This document shows positions 17,034 through 25,697 of a DNA stretch of 64,000 bases, in pieces. Made by a program: the position numbers and the translations under genes. How positions within the stretch are numbered: the first letter of the stretch is position 1; every line of letters begins with the position of its first letter. Source of the stretch: Sphingomonas sp. BK580 (GTDB taxonomy: Bacteria; Pseudomonadota; Alphaproteobacteria; Sphingomonadales; Sphingomonadaceae); assembly GCF_014194975.1 (NCBI RefSeq), contig NZ_JACIAY010000017.1, forward strand, positions 17,555 to 81,554, in the 5' to 3' direction. The notes below the pieces were generated by a model, which ran no database searches, was not told where the DNA came from, and saw nothing but the letters and a program-made list of their open reading frames with translations.

Positions 17034-17881
17034 GCGCGCCGGCTGGCGACGCGCTCGTCCTCGACGAGCAGGTACTCGGCGACGCGCTGCGCGAGGCCGC
17101 GGCGCGCTGCGGCCGGCTCTCGGACGATCAGCTGCGCGCGCTCCGCCGGCGGCGCCGCACGGTCACGCGCGCGGCGGGCGGAGTATTGGGCGCGGCCGGT
17201 GCGCTGTGGCTCGCCGCCCCGGCGTGGCGAAGCGCGGTGGCGCCGCCCCCGGCGGCCTGGTCGCGCACGCTCGCGACCCGCGCCGGCGAACGCGGCACGC
17301 TGACGCTGACGGACGGCTCGACCGTGCGGCTCAACGGCGCGACGCGGGTGCGCGTGACGTATCGCGCCGGTGTACGTCGCGCCGAGTTGCTCGCCGGCCA
17401 GGCCTTCTTCGACGTCCGGCACGACGCCGCGCGCCCCTTCACCGTCGTGGCCGGTCGGACCAGCGCGCGCGTGCTCGGCACCGCGTTCGACCTCGACCTG
17501 ACGCGGCGCCAAGTGGCGCTGTCGGTCTACCGCGGCGCGGTCGGCTTCGATCCGGCGGGCACGCGCGGCGTGGTGGTGCGGGCGGGCTACCGCAGCAGCA
17601 TCGCCGCCGGGGTGGCGAGCGCGCCCACGCGCTTCGACGCCAATTCGCCCGACTGGCGCGCGGGCTGGGTCGACACCGACGGCATGCGGCTGGACGACCT
17701 GGTCGAGGTGCTCGACCGCGCCGGCGCGAACGTCGCCGTACCGCGCGAGCCGCTCGCCTCGACTCGCGTGTTCGGACGCTTCCGCACCGATCGGCCGCGC
17801 GCACTGCTCGGCGCGATCGGCGCGGGCTTCGGCTTCGCGGTCGCGGAACACGACGGCGAGCTGGTCCTGGAGCCGCACTGA
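17030..17881 (+). CDS. FecR-family anti-sigma regulator
   Basis: This 283-residue inner-membrane protein starts at GTG 17030. It has an N-terminal cytoplasmic part with an Arg-rich stretch (residues 1-45), one TM helix (about 47-65), a periplasmic FecR domain (about 85-190, with GTLTLTDGSTVRLNGATRV and LLAGQAFFDVRHD) and a C-terminal STN-like end (about 210-283). In the Fec paradigm it holds the sigma factor in check and receives the signal from the N-terminal domain of the cognate TBDR, here the gene at 18082. Many longer readings run through this frame from 15620 but belong to the pseudogene upstream. Confidence 0.88.
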   Translation: MSAPAGDALVLDEQVLGDALREAAARCGRLSDDQLRALRRRRRTVTRAAGGVLGAAGALWLAAPAWRSAVAPPPAAWSRTLATRAGERGTLTLTDGSTVRLNGATRVRVTYRAGVRRAELLAGQAFFDVRHDAARPFTVVAGRTSARVLGTAFDLDLTRRQVALSVYRGAVGFDPAGTRGVVVRAGYRSSIAAGVASAPTRFDANSPDWRAGWVDTDGMRLDDLVEVLDRAGANVAVPREPLASTRVFGRFRTDRPRALLGAIGAGFGFAVAEHDGELVLEPH

Positions 17882-18081
17882 GGCGGTCGACCCCGCGGCC
17901 GCTCTCGCCCCCGCGCGTCATCCCGCGCTCGTCTCGGCCCCCCGCCCGCGCTGTCGATCGCAGCGCTCCGGCTCACGCCCGGGCGGCACCGCTCGACCCC
18001 GAAGAATCACTGTCCGGATCGCGGCACCGCCGACGTCTTCCTCGCGGGCGGCGCGAAGATGCGTCGCACGTGGGGGAATGT

Positions 18082-21060
18082 ATGAAGCTTCTGGTTGGTA
18101 CCTCGGCTCTCACCGTCGCGCTCGCCGCGCCCGCGCAGGGACAGGCGGAGGCGCCGGCGGTGGCCTTCGCGATCCCCGCGGGCGACCTCGGTACCGCGCT
18201 GTCGCGCTACTCGAGCGTCACGGGCATGCAGGTGATCGCCGCGCCCGCGCTGGTCGTGGGTCGCCGCACCGCGGGGGTGAGCGGCAGCTACACGCCGCAC
18301 GACGCGCTCGCTCTGCTGCTGCGCGGCTCGGGGCTGCGCCCGATGGCGCGCGACGGCGTGCTGCTGCTGCGCGAGGAGCCCGCGCGGCCGCGCCCCGCGG
18401 GCGCCACCGCGGCGGACGTGCCCGAGCCCGCCCCGGTCAGCGACGGCGCGCCCGACGCGCTCGCCGACGTCGCCCCCGGCGACATCGTCGTCACCGGCTT
18501 CCGCGGCAGCCTGCTCGCCGCGCAGCAGCTCAAGCGCCGCGCGGTCGGCACCGAGGACAATATCCTCGCCTCCGACATCGCCGCCTTCCCCGATCTCAAC
18601 CTCGCCGAGGCGCTGCAGCGCGTGCCCGGCGTGGCGATCAACCGCGACACCGGCGAGGGCCGCCAGATCACGCTGCGCGGGCTCGGCCCCGATTTCACGC
18701 GCACCCAGCTCAACGGCATGGAGGTGCTGGGCAACACCGCCTCGGGGATGGACAATCGCGGCAACGTCAGCCGCACGCGCGGGTTCGACTTCAGCCTGTT
18801 CGCGTCCGAGCTGTTCAACCGCGTCAGCGTGCAGAAGAGCTATGCCGCCAACCAGGACGAGGGCGGCATCGCCGGCACGGTGCAGCTCTACACCGCGCGC
18901 CCGTTCGACTATGACGGCCCGCGCGTCGTGCTCTCCGCCAAGGGACAGACCAACACCAACACCGACGGGGTGACGCCGCGGCTGGTCGCGCTCCTCTCGC
19001 AGCGCCAGGGCGACGTGGGCGCGCTGGTCTCGGTGGCCTACTCCAAGATCCGCAACAACGAGTACGGCTATCGCAACTGGAACTGGGGCAAGGTCACCTA
19101 CGGCGCGCGCAACATCGGCGCCGAGATCGACGATGCCACGCGCGCGCTGCTGCGCGGCGGCACGATCTTCGCGCCGCAGGCGCAGTCGCCCTCGACCTGG
19201 TACACCGAGCGCGAGCGGATCGGCGTCACCACCGCGCTGCAATACCACCCGGGCGAGCGGTTCACGCTCGACGTCGACCTGCTCTACGGCCGTCTGTCGG
19301 ACGACCGCGACGACTGGGCGATCGCGGCGGGCGGGTATAACGCGCTGACCGGCAACGTCAGCGGCACGCAGGTGATCCGCTCCGCGACGATCGAGGGCAA
19401 CTCGCTGGTGGCGGCGAGCTACAGCGGGATCGACCAGCGCACCGAGCACCACCGCGTCGTCAACTCCACCGACTTCTACCAGGCGGTGGCCAACCTCGGC
19501 TGGCAGGCGAGCGATCGGCTCAAGCTGACCGCGCTGGCGGGCTATCAGAAGTCCGACTTCGCGCAGCCGGTGTTCGACAAGGTGTTCCTGCAGGCGCGCA
19601 ACACCGCCTTCGGCTTCGACATGCGCCCGACGATCCCGCGGAACAGCTACGGCTTCGACCTGACCGACCCGTCGCTGTGGAACGTGCAGCGGCTGGTGAC
19701 GCAGGAGAACACGATCCGCAGCGACTATACCAACGCGCAGGTCCAGGCGGTGTACGACGCCAGCGACATCCTCAAGCTGGAGGTCGGCGGCGAGTACAAG
19801 CGCTTCACCAACGGCGGTTACCAGTATCTCACCAACATCTTCTACGGCACGCAGGCGACCGCCGACCGCGCCGTGCCCGACTCGCTCAAGTACGAGATCA
19901 ACCGCGACAGCCTGCTGCCCTACGTCGGCGGCGACGTCGACGGCATCTACGCGCTGCTCGGCAACAACCGGGATCTCACCCGCGCCAACCTGACCGCGGG
20001 CAGCGACTTCGGCATCGTCGAGAAGACCTGGGCGGGGTTCGCGCAGCTCGACCTCGACACCTATGTCGGTGCGATGCGGCTGCGCGGCAACGCGGGCGTG
20101 CGCTACTATCACACCGACCTGACCTCGCGCGGGTCGCTGGCCACCGCCACCAACGGCGTCACCACCTTGGAGCCGGTGACCGCGCGGACCAGCAGCGAGG
20201 ACTGGCTCCCCGCGCTCAACGTCGCGCTCGACCTCACCCAGCGGCTGGTCGCGCGCGGCTCGGTGGCGCGCAACGTCAACCGGCCCGGCCTCGCGCAGCT
20301 CGCCGCGGCGGGGACGCTGACGGTGGCGCCGTTCGGCGGCACCGTCTCGGTCGGCAACCCCTATCTCGCCCCGTTCCGCTCCACCTCGGCCGAGGGCGGG
20401 CTGGAATATTACATGGACCGCAACGGCTTCGCCTCGGTCGGCTTCTTCTGGAAGGACCTCGACAGCTTCATCACCTCGGAGACGTCGCAGGTGCCCTACA
20501 GCGCCACCGGCTTCCCGGTGTCGCTGCTGCTGCCCGGCCAGGACGGCACCACGCCGTACAATTACACGCGCCCGATCAACGGCGAGGGCGCGAGCATCCG
20601 CGGCGTGGAGGTGGCGTTCCAGCACGACTTCACCTTCCTGCCCGCCCCGTTCGACCGGCTCGGCGCGGTCGCCAACGGCACCTGGATCGCCGGCGACCAG
20701 AACGCGGTGTACAACGGCGTGAGCGAGCGCATCCCGCTCTACAACCTGTCGCGCTGGGCGGCGAACGCGACGCTCTACTTCGAGACCGAGCGCTTCGGCG
20801 CGCGCGTCTCCACCGCCTATCGCAGCCGGTACCTGACCGGCGCGGGGGGCAATGCCAACGTCGGCGAGGGCATCCGCCCGACCAACAACGTCGATTTCCA
20901 GATCCGCTACAGCCCGACGCCCAACCTGCGCTTCGTCGCGGAGGGGATCAACGTCACCAATCAGGCGATCGAGCAGTTCACCGATCGCACCGCCGACCGC
21001 ACCCTGGTGTACACCACCAGCGGGCGGATCTTCACGCTCGGCGTCACCACCACCTTCTGA
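18082..21060 (+). CDS. signalling TonB-dependent receptor with N-terminal STN domain
   Basis: This 992-residue receptor has a signal peptide (cut near APAQGQAE) and an STN domain (about 28-105, AFAIPAGDLGTALSRYSSVT) that would contact FecR. A linker follows, then a TonB box-like DIVVTGFRGSL, a plug (about 140-290, with ALQRVPGVAINRDTGEGRQI) and a barrel ending in TTTF. The plug type is that of Caulobacter/Sphingomonas receptors, often linked to carbohydrates. Together with the sigma and FecR genes it makes a complete surface-signalling trio. The NPP1-like gene follows 76 bases later and may belong to the same regulon. Confidence 0.92.
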   Translation: MKLLVGTSALTVALAAPAQGQAEAPAVAFAIPAGDLGTALSRYSSVTGMQVIAAPALVVGRRTAGVSGSYTPHDALALLLRGSGLRPMARDGVLLLREEPARPRPAGATAADVPEPAPVSDGAPDALADVAPGDIVVTGFRGSLLAAQQLKRRAVGTEDNILASDIAAFPDLNLAEALQRVPGVAINRDTGEGRQITLRGLGPDFTRTQLNGMEVLGNTASGMDNRGNVSRTRGFDFSLFASELFNRVSVQKSYAANQDEGGIAGTVQLYTARPFDYDGPRVVLSAKGQTNTNTDGVTPRLVALLSQRQGDVGALVSVAYSKIRNNEYGYRNWNWGKVTYGARNIGAEIDDATRALLRGGTIFAPQAQSPSTWYTERERIGVTTALQYHPGERFTLDVDLLYGRLSDDRDDWAIAAGGYNALTGNVSGTQVIRSATIEGNSLVAASYSGIDQRTEHHRVVNSTDFYQAVANLGWQASDRLKLTALAGYQKSDFAQPVFDKVFLQARNTAFGFDMRPTIPRNSYGFDLTDPSLWNVQRLVTQENTIRSDYTNAQVQAVYDASDILKLEVGGEYKRFTNGGYQYLTNIFYGTQATADRAVPDSLKYEINRDSLLPYVGGDVDGIYALLGNNRDLTRANLTAGSDFGIVEKTWAGFAQLDLDTYVGAMRLRGNAGVRYYHTDLTSRGSLATATNGVTTLEPVTARTSSEDWLPALNVALDLTQRLVARGSVARNVNRPGLAQLAAAGTLTVAPFGGTVSVGNPYLAPFRSTSAEGGLEYYMDRNGFASVGFFWKDLDSFITSETSQVPYSATGFPVSLLLPGQDGTTPYNYTRPINGEGASIRGVEVAFQHDFTFLPAPFDRLGAVANGTWIAGDQNAVYNGVSERIPLYNLSRWAANATLYFETERFGARVSTAYRSRYLTGAGGNANVGEGIRPTNNVDFQIRYSPTPNLRFVAEGINVTNQAIEQFTDRTADRTLVYTTSGRIFTLGVTTTF

Positions 21061-21136
21061 CCTCGACGCGCGCGGCACGGACCGCGCGCGGGAGTGCGTG
21101 TGCGTAGCCTGTCACGAACGATCCCGGGAGATGACC

Positions 21137-21973
21137 ATGACGACACGATCCTTCCTCGCCGCGCTGGGTGCCGCGGCGGCGCTGCTCGCGCCCGCCGCCG
21201 CGCCGGCGCAGGGCTGGCCCGCCCCGGTCAACCCGCTGCCCGAGCGCGCCACCGCGCTCGACAAGCGCTTCCAGCCCGCGATCGACTTCGACACCGACGT
21301 CTGCTTCAACGTCGCCGCGGTCGACTACAACGGCAACGTCAGCGCGGCCGCCTCGACCTACGCCACGCGCCCGCCCGCCTCGTGCCGCAGCGCCGGCTAC
21401 CTGCGCAGCAGCAACGTCTACGCGCGCAGCCGCTGCAACAACGGCTATTGCGGGCGGGTCTACGCCTATTTCTGGCAGTCCGACTTCAGCCACGCCTACG
21501 ACTGGGAGACGATCATCGTCTGGACCACCGACGCGGGCAGCGGCAGCCGCGTCGTCGGCGTGACCCGCGGCGACCACGGCGACTGGGACACGCGCGCGGT
21601 GAGCGGCGGCCAGCTGCGCTTCGTCAGCGACACGACCGGCGAGCACGCCAAGCTGGTGTTCCACTACGAGACCTGGGGTTTCTCGCACCTGTTCCGCTTC
21701 AGCAAGACCGACGGCAGCGACGAGCCGGCCGAGAACGGCACCGGCCAGTCGGTGATCCAGCCGCTGGTGAGCTGGAACGGCTATCCCTCACGCAGCGTGC
21801 GCGACCGCGTGGCCGGCTACGACTTCGGCAGCGGCAATTTCGAGATCAAGGACGCGCGCTTCGCCACCACCTTGGCCAACGCCAACAAGAGCAACATCGC
21901 GCCGGGCTTCGATCCGACCCTGGACGCGGGCAACGACTCGCCGGGGTGCCCAAGCGGCGCGACGACCTGCTGA
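21137..21973 (+). CDS. necrosis-inducing NPP1-like (NLP family) secreted protein
   Basis: This 278-residue protein has a signal peptide (cut near APAQG, residue 25). The core CGRVYAYFWQSDF followed by SHAYDWETIIVW matches NPP1/NLP cytolysins, where the consensus heptapeptide is GHRHDWE. The metal-site residues His, Asp and Glu of that heptapeptide are kept, while Gly, Arg and the second His are replaced. Four Cys residues in the N-terminal half (the first three at about 56, 76 and 90) could form disulphides. NLPs bind plant sphingolipids and permeabilise membranes; bacterial members are fewer and often uncharacterised. The start at 21137 has GGGAG six bases upstream. The substitutions leave activity uncertain. 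Confidence 0.8.
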   Translation: MTTRSFLAALGAAAALLAPAAAPAQGWPAPVNPLPERATALDKRFQPAIDFDTDVCFNVAAVDYNGNVSAAASTYATRPPASCRSAGYLRSSNVYARSRCNNGYCGRVYAYFWQSDFSHAYDWETIIVWTTDAGSGSRVVGVTRGDHGDWDTRAVSGGQLRFVSDTTGEHAKLVFHYETWGFSHLFRFSKTDGSDEPAENGTGQSVIQPLVSWNGYPSRSVRDRVAGYDFGSGNFEIKDARFATTLANANKSNIAPGFDPTLDAGNDSPGCPSGATTC

Positions 21974-22006
21974 GCCGCCGGGAGACGCCCTCTCCCCGAC
22001 CGGTTG

Positions 22007-22056
22007 GGCCATGCGCCGTCATCGCGTCCGGCGGGGCGGGATGACGGCGCATGGCC
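22007..22056. terminator. long perfect hairpin after NPP1-like gene
   Basis: Two 17-base arms (22007-22023 and 22040-22056) are exact reverse complements around a 16-base GC-rich loop, 34 bases after the NPP1-like stop. The symmetry is unusually long for this window. There is no U-tract, so it may act as a Rho-assisted terminator, an mRNA stabiliser or both. It ends 25 bases before the next ATG. Confidence 0.65.
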
Positions 22057-22081
22057 TCCTCAGCTATGGAGACGCAAGGTG

Positions 22082-22615
22082 ATGACCATCGTCCGCCTGG
22101 CTCGTTCGAACCGTCTACGCCGCGTCGGCGCGGCACTGCTCGTGCTCGCGACGGCCGGGCTCGCGATGTGGGCGGTCACGCCTCCGCGGCGCACGACCGC
22201 GCGCACCGACGCGGTCACCGTGGTCGCGGCCGCGCCCGTCGCGTCCCGGGCGCAGGCACCCATGCGCAGCCCCCCCACTTCCGCGCGCGAGCGCCCCGCG
22301 CCAGCGCCGCGCGTCGCCGTGGCGGCGGTGCCGCCTGGCCTGGTCCGGGCGCGCGTCACGCGCGCGCACCCGCTGCTCGCCGACGTGGCGATCGCGTGCT
22401 CGGCGGACACCTGCACGCTCGAGGCAACGGTACGGCCGGCGCTGGGCCAGGCCGCACTCGACGAGCGCCAGGCGATGCTGCTGGGTGGACTTGCGACGAC
22501 GCTCGCGGACTCCGGCTACCGCATGGCGGTCCCGTTCGCCTTCGACGAGACGGGCGACAACGTCTTCCACCTACGCGCCGCGCTTACCCCAGCCGCCGTG
22601 ACACCAGGCGCGTGA
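22082..22615 (+). CDS. membrane-anchored hypothetical protein
   Basis: This 177-residue protein of unknown function has a basic N-terminus (RLARSNRLRR), one TM helix (about 16-32), a Pro/Ala/Arg-rich linker (about 33-85) and a compact periplasmic domain (about 86-170) with two Cys in IACSADTCTLEATVRP that could pair. The topology is N-in with the globular part outside. A purine-rich stretch ending GGTG precedes the ATG. It lies behind the NPP1-like gene but is separated from it by a strong hairpin, so it may be expressed separately. I do not recognise the domain. Confidence 0.6.
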   Translation: MTIVRLARSNRLRRVGAALLVLATAGLAMWAVTPPRRTTARTDAVTVVAAAPVASRAQAPMRSPPTSARERPAPAPRVAVAAVPPGLVRARVTRAHPLLADVAIACSADTCTLEATVRPALGQAALDERQAMLLGGLATTLADSGYRMAVPFAFDETGDNVFHLRAALTPAAVTPGA

Positions 22616-22869
22616 CGGGCCGCCTGCCGGCCCGTCTAGCCGCGCCACGAGGGTGGCGAGGACCTTGAAGCGATCATGAGGCACCTGGTGCGGGTGCGCC
22701 TCGCGACCCCGGCCTCCGTTCGGCTCCCCCGGTCCGACGATCGTTGTGCCCTAGATCGAGACGGACCGGCGAGCGTACCGATTGCCGGACGGCGGGCGCG
22801 CCGCTCATCTTCCCCACGGTGTAGAAGCCGATTACGCTGCATCGCGATCGTCGGTCACCGGGGGGATAG

Positions 22870-23616
22870 ATGAGGTTCACCATTGTCGTTGCTGCCGCTC
22901 TGGCAGCCGCTTCTGCGATGCCCGCTCACGCGGCCGTGCTCGAGTTCACGGGCAGCGGCACGATCGATGATGTGGTCGGCCGACTTCCGACGACCGGCAT
23001 CGCGCCGATCGGGGGATCGACGACGATCCGCTTCAACCTCGATACCGCCGCATCGACCCTCTACGAGTCAGGCGTGGACTACGCCGTCTACGACCTGGCG
23101 GTGACCGGTGTCGCCGCGACGATCGGCGGCTACACCTTCACGCCGAACAGCGATACGCTGTTCACCCCCGCGCTCACGATCGACAAGGGCTTCTCCTTCT
23201 TCGGCGGGATCAGCTCGGAGGCATCGTACGCGGTCGGCTTCTACCTCTCCGACGTGCCGCGCTCGGCCGGTGGGGAAAATCCCTTCGACGTGGCGACGGG
23301 CAGCCGCGGCACGCTCTCGATCCAGGCGCTGTTCAAGGCGGATGAGATCGGCGACTGGGACCTCTCGCTCGGCCGACTGCCCGATCTCAGCAGGGCGGCC
23401 AGCCAGTCTCTCGCGTACGTCACTCGGGACGCCGCGACGGGTCGATCGGGGCAGCTGCGCGGCCGCTTCTCGGGGACGTTCAGCCCGAACGTCGCGGCCG
23501 TGCCCGAGCCGGCGACATGGTGCCTCTTGCTCCTCGGCTTCGGGCTCGTCGGCGCCGCGCTGCGCCGCTCGCCGCGGATCACGTCTGCCCGAACCGGTAG
23601 TTCGTCTACGCCGTAG
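22870..23616 (+). CDS. PEPxxW-CTERM sorted extracellular protein
   Basis: This 248-residue protein has a signal peptide (cut near AHAAV) and a beta-rich middle. Its C-terminal sorting signal is VPEPATW at about 211-217, a hydrophobic helix LLLLGFGLVGAAL and the basic pair RR. PEP-CTERM proteins are cleaved by exosortase and delivered to the surface or matrix, often with exopolysaccharide. A 15-residue tail (from SPRITSAR) follows the basic pair, longer than usual. No exosortase or polysaccharide genes are in the window. The middle has no recognisable enzyme motif. Confidence 0.85.
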   Translation: MRFTIVVAAALAAASAMPAHAAVLEFTGSGTIDDVVGRLPTTGIAPIGGSTTIRFNLDTAASTLYESGVDYAVYDLAVTGVAATIGGYTFTPNSDTLFTPALTIDKGFSFFGGISSEASYAVGFYLSDVPRSAGGENPFDVATGSRGTLSIQALFKADEIGDWDLSLGRLPDLSRAASQSLAYVTRDAATGRSGQLRGRFSGTFSPNVAAVPEPATWCLLLLGFGLVGAALRRSPRITSARTGSSSTP

Positions 23617-23639
23617 AGACACAGCGCCGGGTCGGGGAA

Positions 23640-23658
23640 CGGCCGGCCCGTCCGGCCG
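23640..23658 (+). terminator. GC hairpin after PEP-CTERM gene
   Basis: CGGCCGG, a five-base loop and CCGGCCG form a seven-base GC-only stem 24 bases after the stop of the PEP-CTERM gene. It is convergent with the amidohydrolase gene. No U-tract is present. Confidence 0.35.
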
Positions 23659-23825
23659 GCGACCGCCGCCAGCTCGGCGGGCACGCGACCCTCGAGCGGT
23701 CACGCAGCACTCGCTGCGGGACACCAGCTCGCGACGTTCGTTCGGGGGGAGCGCGTCGGACAGCTCGCGTCGTTCCGGCTCGCAGAGCGGCGGCAGTCCT
23801 GCCGGCGTCGGACGCCGGCGCCGCG

Positions 23826-25112
23826 CTACGGTGCGACGATCGTGCCGTTCTTCATCACCAGCCGCACGCTGCGGAGCGCAGCGAGGTCGACGGTGGGATC
23901 ACCCGAGAGCGCGACCAAGTCCGCGAGCATACCCGGCCTCACCGCGCCAAGCCGATCACCGACGCGCATCCAGCGCGCGTTCCCCGAGGTGGCGGCAACC
24001 AGAACCTCCGCCGGCGTCATGCCGGCCGCCGCCATCAGCGCCATCTCGCGGGCGTTGCTGCCGTGGGCATAGACGCCCACATCGCCGCCCATGCAGATCG
24101 GCACGCCCGCCGCGCGCGCGCGGCGGAAACTCTCGCGCGCCGCCCGAACCGCCGGCGGCGCCGGTTCGTCGCCGGCCCAGCCGCGGTAGCGCGCGCTCGC
24201 GTCCGCGGCGGCGAGCGTCGGGCACAGCGTGATCCTCTTGGCGGCCATGCTGGCGAAGATCGACGTCGTCCCGCCATAGCCATGTTCGATCGTGTCGACG
24301 CCGGCCTCGATCGCGCGGCGCATGCCCTCCGGCGTAGACGCGTGCACCGCGACCGGGCGCCCGGCGTCGTGCGCCGCCGCGACCGCTGCCCTGATCTCTT
24401 CCAGGCTCAACGTCGGGCGCGAGTCCTCACCGGCGCGCCAGCGATAATCGGCGTAGAGCTTGATCCAGTCGGCCCCGGCAGCGATCTGCCGCCGGACCGC
24501 GGCCGCCATCTGCTCGACTCCTGACACCTCCTCCGCGCCCTGCGGGATCGCTACGCCGGGCTCGAAGCCTTTCGGACCGTAAGCGCCCAGCGCGACGATC
24601 GCACGCGTGGCGACGCTCAGGCGCGGCCCTTCGACGATCCCCTGATCGATCGCTTGCTTCAGGCCGACGTCGGCATAGCCCGCCCCCTCGGTGCCGAGGT
24701 CGCGCGCGCTCGTGAAGCCGGCGCGCAACGTAGCCCTGGCATGGGCGACCGCGCGCGCGGTGCGCAGCGCGAGCGGTTCGTGCAAGACCTGATCGTCCCA
24801 GCTCGCCTCGTCATAGGGGTGGAGGAAGAGGTGGCCGTGCCCTTCGATCATCCCGGGCATCAGCGTGTCACCGGCGAGGTCGACGATGCGCGCGTCGGCC
24901 GGGGCGCTGAGATCCGGACCGACCGCGACGATGCGCTCGCCACGCACCAGCACCTGCCAGCCGGCGTGGACCTTGCCATCGACGCCATCGAACACGCCGG
25001 CAGGCCTCAACAGCAAGGGCACGTGATCGGCCGACGCTCCCGCACCGGACGTCGCCGCGGAGGCGGCGGCGAGCAGCAGCGCCGTCGCCAGGGTCAGCGC
25101 TCGCCTCATCAT
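23826..25112 (-). CDS. secreted amidohydrolase (imidazolonepropionase-like)
   Basis: This 428-residue amidohydrolase-superfamily protein has a signal peptide (residues 1 to about 25), so it acts in the periplasm. Metal-binding motifs are in order: HGHLF near residue 92, KLYADYR (the Lys position often carbamylated), VAVHAST, IEHGYGG and GGDVGVYAHG near 345. This subgroup includes Xaa-Pro dipeptidase-like and organophosphate-active enzymes, but the substrate cannot be told. The ATG pair at 25112 follows GGAG. It stands alone, divergent from the PadR operon and convergent with the PEP-CTERM gene. Confidence 0.85.
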   Translation of the reverse strand: MMRRALTLATALLLAAASAATSGAGASADHVPLLLRPAGVFDGVDGKVHAGWQVLVRGERIVAVGPDLSAPADARIVDLAGDTLMPGMIEGHGHLFLHPYDEASWDDQVLHEPLALRTARAVAHARATLRAGFTSARDLGTEGAGYADVGLKQAIDQGIVEGPRLSVATRAIVALGAYGPKGFEPGVAIPQGAEEVSGVEQMAAAVRRQIAAGADWIKLYADYRWRAGEDSRPTLSLEEIRAAVAAAHDAGRPVAVHASTPEGMRRAIEAGVDTIEHGYGGTTSIFASMAAKRITLCPTLAAADASARYRGWAGDEPAPPAVRAARESFRRARAAGVPICMGGDVGVYAHGSNAREMALMAAAGMTPAEVLVAATSGNARWMRVGDRLGAVRPGMLADLVALSGDPTVDLAALRSVRLVMKNGTIVAP

Positions 25113-25358
25113 CCGTCTCTCCGATCCACGACGAGCGTGACGAGTAACCGTCTTCGCCGCCTGTGCATACCGTCGCGGCCGACGACCGAGGTGGCGATGG
25201 CCACCGCTGCGCCCCAGCCCATAAAGAGCCCGACACCGACGCCCCGCCGGCCCCGGCGAGGCTCGACCGCCGTTCGTCAGCCATCCCCGAGTCCGGGCAG
25301 TCGCCTGCCACGGCGGCTAGCGTTCGCCGGTGACGGGCAGGGTCGACGAGAACCCGGC

Positions 25359-25387
25359 TTGCCACTTTAAGTCTACATATGTATACC
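25359..25387 (+). promoter_or_regulatory. predicted promoter of the PadR operon
   Basis: TTGCCA (25359-25364), a 17-base spacer and TATACC (25382-25387) make a reasonable sigma-70 type promoter. Transcription would start at or within a base of the GTG codon at 25395, implying a leaderless message. No Shine-Dalgarno sequence precedes that GTG. Confidence 0.4.
25371..25386. promoter_or_regulatory. palindromic operator candidate for PadR
   Basis: GTCTACATATGTATAC is a near-perfect 16-base palindrome with a perfect core TACATATGTA at 25374-25383. It overlaps the predicted -10 element. PadR-family repressors often bind ATGT/ACAT-type dyads in their own promoters, so autorepression by the encoded PadR protein is the likely role. 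Confidence 0.5.
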
Positions 25388-25394
25388 TGCCCGG

Positions 25395-25697
25395 GTGGTT
25401 CGCTCCCGACGCCCGTCCCCGCAGATGATCGCGCTCCTCCTGGCGCTGTTCGAGGCGGCACCAGGCTGGACACACGGCTACGAGCTGATGAAGGTCACGG
25501 GGCTGAAATCAGGCTCGCTCTATCCACTCCTGCTGCGGATGACCGACCAGGGGCTGGTCGAGGCGGAATGGCGCGAGCCCATCGTGGTGGGACGGCCGCC
25601 GCGTCATGCCTATCGGCTGACCGCGCCGGGGCTGGCGTTGGCGCGCGAGGTGAGGAACGTTCCCGCGCGCGGCGGGGCGGCGGCGCTGCCGGCATGA
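25395..25697 (+). CDS. PadR-family transcriptional regulator
   Basis: This 100-residue protein consists of a single winged-helix domain of the short PadR type. The sequence HGYELMKVTGLKSGSLYPLL gives helices 2-3, and RPPRHAYRLTAPGLALA gives the wing and final helix. GTG 25395 is taken as the start because family resemblance begins there (VVRSRRPSPQ); ATG 25425 would cut the first helix. The stop overlaps the next ATG (ATGA), making it the first gene of a four-gene operon. It probably represses this operon in response to an unknown small molecule. Confidence 0.85.
   Translation: MVRSRRPSPQMIALLLALFEAAPGWTHGYELMKVTGLKSGSLYPLLLRMTDQGLVEAEWREPIVVGRPPRHAYRLTAPGLALAREVRNVPARGGAAALPA

Noticed and set aside
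15620..17881. A single 753-codon protein joining the aminotransferase remnant to FecR
   Set aside because: The middle part crosses the sigma-factor gene in the wrong frame. FecR starts at GTG 17030 and the first part belongs to a pseudogene.
18007..21078. 1023-codon minus-strand frame antisense to the signalling TBDR
   Set aside because: Composition-driven shadow; no signal peptide, motif or ribosome site, and it spans the whole sense gene.
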